A DNA stretch of 64,000 bases from Anthopleura xanthogrammica. Taxonomy: Eukaryota; Cnidaria; Anthozoa; Actiniaria; Actiniidae. The DNA is taken from positions 11,239,914 through 11,303,913 of the forward strand of contig OZ025216.1 in assembly GCA_964019055.1 (NCBI GenBank), read 5' to 3'. The notes under the pieces are model-generated. The model did no database searches and had not been told where the DNA came from. It saw nothing but the letters and a program-made list of their open reading frames with translations. The position numbers and the translations under genes are program-made. Positions 57,630-64,000 of the stretch are shown piece by piece (position 1 is the first letter of the stretch; each line of letters starts with the position of its first letter).

Positions 57630-59420
57630 TGTCTCGTTCTTTTCAATTTCAGAAAATTCTTTTCGGCGCTTTTCAGGCTTCCATAGCAATCTGATGCGCG
57701 AGATACGATGTTTCGGTGCTTTTATCCCAGTTATGATAAAAGTCAAGACGTCCAAGCGCTTCCATCCCCATCAATAGCATAATTGATGTTTACTGTCAAC
57801 AAGGAAAGCAGAAGGCACGTGCCTTAGACGTGGAATAACCCAATCACATCTAAGACGGCGAATGTTATAGAGAGCATCCAATGAATAGTTAACAGATCAA
57901 AAGTGATTGAGGGTCTGAAAGGCCTTAAAATCCATCCAAAGTAACAAAGGACGCATCAGTGAAGTAAAGTTAAAAAGGAAAGTCACTAAGTAAATGGTAT
58001 TAACATAAATGCCCCATTAATCAGCTAGTGTAAATAACAACTTAATTACTCTGTCGGGCCACTAAAAGCTAATTGCACCAAGCTGCCACCTGATTGGCTA
58101 ATCTTGATTCTTCCTCGGACATCTTTGGTCATTCAATGAGACGAATATTGCCTTGATTATCAATGCTATTGTTAGCTTTTTCCATAACTTGAAATTGAAT
58201 CTGTTGTTCTCTTTTAGACCCGAAGGCAATAATTAGAAAAAAGGCGTTCGAGTTCGGCTTTGAATATCTTAATAATCCCTCGACATTCAATTCAAAAACG
58301 CGGCCTTAATTTTATTTTCTAAAAGATAATAATCGATGAGAAACTCATTCAATTTCATTCTATTCGATTACTCTTAACTTCCTTATTCCAGAGTAATTTT
58401 TCCTTGTGTAATTTCCATGCTTTCAGTTGCATCAAAACCGATTCGAAATAGCGAAAAAATATAAGCTTTTAAAATCCCGATTAAATTTCGAAATTACTAA
58501 GTCAAAAATACATAGAAACGTGTTCAGAATATGAACTTACCCCGAGTCTTCAACAACGTGTGGGTTTTGTCCGCTTATTCAGAGCTAAAGCTTAGCGCCG
58601 TGGTCTACTCTTGGCGGAGGCTGCGTGGACTTGTCTGTTTGCTGCTTTAGTTCGTTATGTTATCCAGGGGCATGAATGACAATCACAAATACTATTACCG
58701 AAATGCAGATGATATCTGCACTGTAAGCCCTACTTCAAGTGGCCTTTTTAGGCTCAAGGGCTTTCATAAGCGTCTAATGGTTATGCCATTTGATTAAGCC
58801 CCATTACTTTGAGGGCCTGACTTGTTGGAGAAATATTCGTGCAGTCGACGCTTAGGCACCGCTCGGTAATCAAGATATTTTACGCAGTGTCAGCCAAGAG
58901 TTAATGAGTTTTTTTTCACAAGCAAACCAGTGAAAACACCGACCCCTCGAGGGAGGGGACAGGGGGCTTTTAGGCCCTAGCAACCAGAAACCTGGGTCGT
59001 TAATGTTCAATTTGAAACAAGAAGATAATTAGTGTTTCTGAATGAGCTGTCTTATCGATAAAATGCAAGAACAAAAAAGGAGCACATGAGAAGGTGGCTG
59101 GTCAACAGAGATAAGAAATAGCCCTCTAAGCCTAGCTTTTAGAGCTCGCTATCGGAACAATATAACCCCATCAATAATGGCTTCTGTCATTAAGCCGTTT
59201 CCAAAGACAGCAGAGTACATTTACAAGAATAGATTAAGCCATACGTCTCCCACAGACTTTGAAAACAACAACAGCAGCCGGCTAAATGAACAAGTTGTTT
59301 TCTAGCTTTTTCTAATTTGAAACCAACTCGAAAAAATTCGGGTGATGTGTCATCCTCTTAGCTTAAGACTTTTTCCTTGTTCTAATTTTGATTTTTTAAT
59401 TCTATTTTCTGTTTGTTTTT
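57630..59420. other. Gene-poor region right of the 84-bp array
   Basis: No coding exon supported. Contains the candidate LMO4 5' UTR exon at 58541. CpG-poor, AT-rich. Confidence 0.5.
58541..58650 (-). other. LMO4: Candidate distal 5' UTR exon of LMO4
   Basis: On the minus strand GACTCGGG|GTAAGTTC is a strong donor ending at 58541, preceded by GC-richer sequence (CCACGGCGCTAAGC). It could splice to the acceptor at 53466, giving an intron of about 5 kb. The start of the exon is unknown. Confidence 0.3.
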
Positions 59421-59423
59421 CAG

Positions 59424-59483
59424 GCGATATTTGACTCTGAGATCGTAAAAAGAAGGCTCAATGAATCCGAAGGGTTTCTATAG
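59424..59483 (+). other. Isolated exon-like segment
   Basis: A strong acceptor (CTGTTTGTTTTTCAG) is followed by 19 open codons (AIFDSEIVKRRLNESEGFL) and TAG. It could be a terminal exon of an unfound plus-strand transcript; no upstream exon was identified. Confidence 0.15.
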
Positions 59484-61290
59484 TCGTCAAGGGCAACAGA
59501 GAATTGAAAGTTCAATTAACGTCGGTCCTAAAAATGTTCGACAGGCTAAAACTAGACTTGAAGTGCTTTAGAGCTTCACGCTCACTTAGGTATAATTAGA
59601 GGAAGTTTGTAAGTGTTTGGGGATAGAAAGATTGACTATAAAAAAATACAAAGTGCAGAGAGGAAATGAATGAATGATAAATGATACCTTAACATAGTGA
59701 CCACAGAAAGAAATGAAGATAACTTAGCTATTGTTAGAGGATTAAGAACTCTTTATAAAGAAATTTCAAGCAAAAAATAATAATCTTATTAAGGTAGAGA
59801 CTAAAGGTTTTTAGTTTAAGAGGACGAGGGATGAATGGGCTCTTCGATGGGTGTAATTGCATAAGGTACTTCGTCGTGTGAGGTTTGAAAACAAGCCCAA
59901 ATGTGAAAATTCAATGGTCTGAAAAGCCATCAACTATGTTGAAACAGCTTTATCTTAAGTGATAAGCGCCAAAGCTAATGACTTACCTAGTAATGGATAA
60001 ACCAACTTAGATAGTTTTTCATTGTATTAATTCTTTGTTTAGACAACGCCAAGTTGAAATGAATTATTGTACGTAAATTGGTTTTCAATCAACCATGTGG
60101 CAAGACTACTGAACCTTGCAAGAAAAAATCAAATTTTCACCAAAACAATTCTACACTTGTTTTTCACACTATAGAAAAAAGTCTTTGGTTAATAACATAA
60201 TAAAAAAGTACAATGTCTTACTTCTAATCTTTGAAAAATTTTCGAATAAAAATAAGGTTTGTTATTTTTACTAAAATTTTAAATTGCCAAATGTTTTTCT
60301 TTTTGTGGCTTCTCTGAAAAGCAACTGGTGCTTCTGTTTACCTAGCGAATCCCGCTAAATTAAGTCCTGAACACAAAGTAACGGCTTTTTATTATACACG
60401 TGATATTATTAAAAATTTCTATGCCTCATTAGAAATCTTATCGCAGTAGATTTTCCTTAAATCAGACGAGATATAATCGTAACCTTCAATCATTTCTTGT
60501 TCTTGAGTTAGTTCTCGATTTCAAGGAAGACGCCGGTGGTTTCAAAACAAGTCTATATTCCTTGAAAGCTCTTAGCAACTACCATCTTTATTCGCTATGA
60601 AAGATTCCCTTGTTTGAAGATTTTTAGATGATATGAAGCTTTATCTTAATGATTCTTGGTCTTGACTTTAAGGTCGAGTTGAAGAGTTGAAAACGAGGAT
60701 AATTGTTGGCAGATAAAGATATAAAACGTCCCAAAATTACAAAATTTTCTAGAGGTTATCAAAGTTCAGTTAATGATTGCCAAAACCGAATGAAAATGAT
60801 ACGAAGTCAGTTATCTAGAATGTGCTTTCGTTGAAGCAAAAAGGACTATTTCACTAGCTTAGATATTATGAAAATAGCATAGTAAGTCGTTTATTCAAAT
60901 CTTAAACCTAGCAGACATAAAAAAATATGTTTAAGATCGATCATTTTGCGAGGTAATCTAAGAATTCTCTCAAACGGTTCGACCAATCATCTGATTCGCT
61001 AGATTCTGAGAAGTAAGCTACCTAGTAATGCTAGGGGAAAATTCCTTACCTTAAAGATTCAAGCTTCCAAGACGAGAAAAATACACTTGATGAGTACAAG
61101 AGTTTTCCAAGCATTAGAGGTTGTTTTCTCCACTTTCAAAATGCATAAATTTTCCTTACGAGTACCTGTTTCCCTGAACCTTATCATGTGGTTTTTACTA
61201 ATATTGAATTTGCAGGTCTCAAAGTGCTAAATACCTCAATAAACTGGTATACAATAGAAACAGGCTCCTTTGATTTTAAGGGTGATTTTT
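59484..61290. other. Intergenic, no gene seen
   Basis: AT-rich sequence without repeats or exons that I could support. Confidence 0.55.
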
Positions 61291-61294
61291 AAAA

Positions 61295-61372
61295 AAAAAT
61301 CTCGACGACAGGAGTCGAGCTTCAACCACTGCTCCCGCTATCCCACGGGCGAGCAGGTTGAAAGTCGCTGTA
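61295..61372 (-). other. tRNA-like or SINE-head fragment
   Basis: On the minus strand GGGATAGCGGGAGCAGTGG followed by GAAGCTCGACTCCTGTCG resembles A- and B-box spacing, and ends before a T8 run that could stop RNA polymerase III. A cloverleaf does not fold convincingly by eye, so a tRNA gene is not claimed. Confidence 0.2.
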
Positions 61373-62004
61373 AAATTTCTCCGAACCTTCTCATGAAGAC
61401 TGAAACCTTTAAAAATCTTAAACTTTTCACGAAAAGAAACAAGTATTCCATGCTTTAAATTTTAGCTTTTTCTTGTTAATTTAAGGATAAAATATGTGAG
61501 GTGAGGGGGTGTTTTAATTTTTTCCTGAAAAACAGGATTTTCTACACAGTTTTTAATCTGCATAAACCAGAAATTCCTCCATCAAAACATTTGAATTGAT
61601 TAATTTCTTTTTTAATTCTTATCTTGTATCTTTGTCTCTTTTTTTTCCCTTTCCTATCAAACGGTCTAGAAAATATTTTCTTTTTTTTGGAGTAACTGAA
61701 AAACATTTTTTTATTACCAATAGATCTGGACAGCAGTTAACCTAAATATATTTTAAGAAACAAGAATGCATGCTATTCACTTAAAACAGCACGTACTGCC
61801 AAGAAATGCCTTGTTTTAAAAAAATATTATCTCTGAAAATTTCGTTTTGCAGTTAAAAAAAACATATTTCAAAAGTAGCTTAGGCAGTCGGTTTCGTAAA
61901 GCCTAGAAAAATCAAAATAAAATGTAAAAGTTTTTCCGCAATTTCAGTTAGTGAAGATAAGAAAAGGTATAAAGGAGAATGAGGGATAAAGAAGAAATGC
62001 TCTC

Positions 62005-62960
<956 letters not shown>

Positions 62961-62964
62961 TATT

Positions 62965-63175
62965 CGCGGGTATTTCAGGCCGTGTGGTATTGGGTTTGAC
63001 CCTCGACTCGGACCTGACAACGTGGTGCGGCTCATGGTTGCTTGTTCAGTGGTTCTTCCAGGGCTTTCTCCGCCTGATTCTCTGGTTTTCCTCCCTTCAC
63101 ATGACAAAAATTGACTTCTAAATTTCTTATTCAATCTCCTATTCCTTCATCCATTTCAATTTGGAGTAGCATCGA
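62965..63175 (+). mobile_element. tRNA-derived SINE, degenerate copy
   Basis: GGTTTGACCCTCGACTCGGA (decayed B box) followed by CTGATTCTCTGGTTTTCCTC, then CCTTCACATGACAAAAATTG and CCATTTCAATTTGGA matches the SINE body at 36.6 kb. Confidence 0.6.
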
Positions 63176-63254
63176 AATTGAAATTATTTCTTTCAAACGT
63201 TTGTGACTGAATCGGCCATCTTTGTTGGCACATGAAGTATCACTAAGAAGAATT

Positions 63255-63870
63255 TATGCAGGTACCATAACAAATTTGCCGGCCAAACCCTTTGGTCTAT
63301 TGGTGATAATGAATGAAGAGTTGTATATCGTGCACAGACCCTAATGACCTGTTTTTACCATCGTATATAATGGTCTATAATACGTCATGTATGCGGGTAC
63401 CATAACGGTGGGCCGGCCAAACCCTTTGGTCTATTGGTGATAATGAATGAAGAGTTGTATATCGTGCACAGACCCTAATAACCTGTTTTAACCATCGTAT
63501 ATAACGGCTTATAATAGGTCATGTATGCGGGTACCATAACGGTGGGCCGGCCAAACCCTTTGGTCTATTGGTGATAATGAATGAAGAGTTGTATATCGTG
63601 CACATACCCTAATGACCTATTTTTACCATCGTATATAACGGTCTTTAATAGGTCGTATATGCGGGTACCATGAGAGTGACAAACCCTTAAAAAAACACCT
63701 TTTAAAAAGCAGGTCTATTGAGTGGAGATATCGTGCATGTACCCTATTGAACTATTTTCTACCGCGAAGCCAGTTGTATGACGTGTTTAGACCCTATAAT
63801 GAGTTATTTTCCGCTATTGTATATAACAGAGAATATTGGAAATATATACAGGTATCATAACGGTGGGCCG
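63255..63870. repeat. 134-135-bp tandem repeat array near right edge
   Basis: GTACCATAAC anchors at 63262, 63397 and 63531, with a diverged GTACCA at 63665 and GTATCATAACGG at 63852. Shared unit features: GGGCCGGCCAAACCCTTTGG, GTTGTATATCGTGCACAGAC and CCATCGTATATAACGG. Satellite-like; no coding. Confidence 0.92.
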
Positions 63871-64000
63871 GAAATAACCTTTTAACTTTAATATACCTGT
63901 AAAGGTTTCTATAACTCTACTTGCGTAAGTGCATTTAAAACGGGTTACCTAAAAACGTGTTGCAGCACTTCAAATAAGCCCGTGTTTGCTCCCACACTGC

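Noticed and set aside
61295..61372. Functional tRNA gene on the minus strand
   Set aside because: A/B-box-like spacing only; acceptor and anticodon stems do not pair convincingly by eye.

Overview
The window is nuclear DNA from an intron-rich, AT-rich animal genome. The gene set (LIM-only 4, SAGA subunit TADA1, a WDR38-type WD40 protein, a 40-residue-unit TPR protein and a death-fold/ankyrin protein), short phase-respecting exons and many small foldback elements and tRNA-like SINEs suggest a cnidarian, probably an anthozoan (coral or anemone). That taxonomic call is inference from gene style and was not tested by any search.

Layout. 1-1638 (minus) is the N-terminal half of a TPR protein that runs off the left edge. 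2-7 kb is repeat-rich intergenic DNA. 7.7-8.0 kb (minus) holds two exons of an unrecognised gene that faces TADA1 head to head. TADA1 (8236-13950, plus) could be assembled completely: 11 exons, 341 aa, including a 19-nt microexon. After an AT-rich gap comes an orphan three-exon gene (19925-23857, plus, 798 aa: Ser/Thr-rich, coiled coil, Cys-rich, disordered), with a possible small antisense gene in its intron. WDR38 (25937-29812, minus, 9 exons, 341 aa) and a death-fold/ankyrin gene (30917-39822, plus, 11 exons, 1130 aa) lie head to head about 1.1 kb apart. 40-48.5 kb holds no recognisable gene. LMO4 (48776-53392, minus, 4 coding exons, 152 aa) sits in a large gene-poor landscape to the right edge, containing several tandem arrays and possibly a distant LMO4 5' UTR exon.

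All five assembled models keep reading phase across every junction and use GT-AG splice sites. The genes do not form an operon or one pathway: TADA1 and LMO4 act in nuclear transcription, WDR38 is a beta-propeller scaffold, and the death-fold/ankyrin protein looks like an apoptosis- or immunity-type signalling adaptor.

The non-genic DNA is dominated by short non-autonomous elements. Recurrent families are: A (inverted arms with GACCACGTGTCATTC, at least 7 copies), B (arms with a CRE-like TGACGTCA next to a YY1-like GCCGCCATGTT), C (TAGACCCCTTGCACGTGA ends, 4 copies), a tRNA-derived SINE (about 4 copies) and single foldbacks, several nested in one another. No complete autonomous transposon, CRISPR array, rRNA or convincing functional tRNA gene was found.
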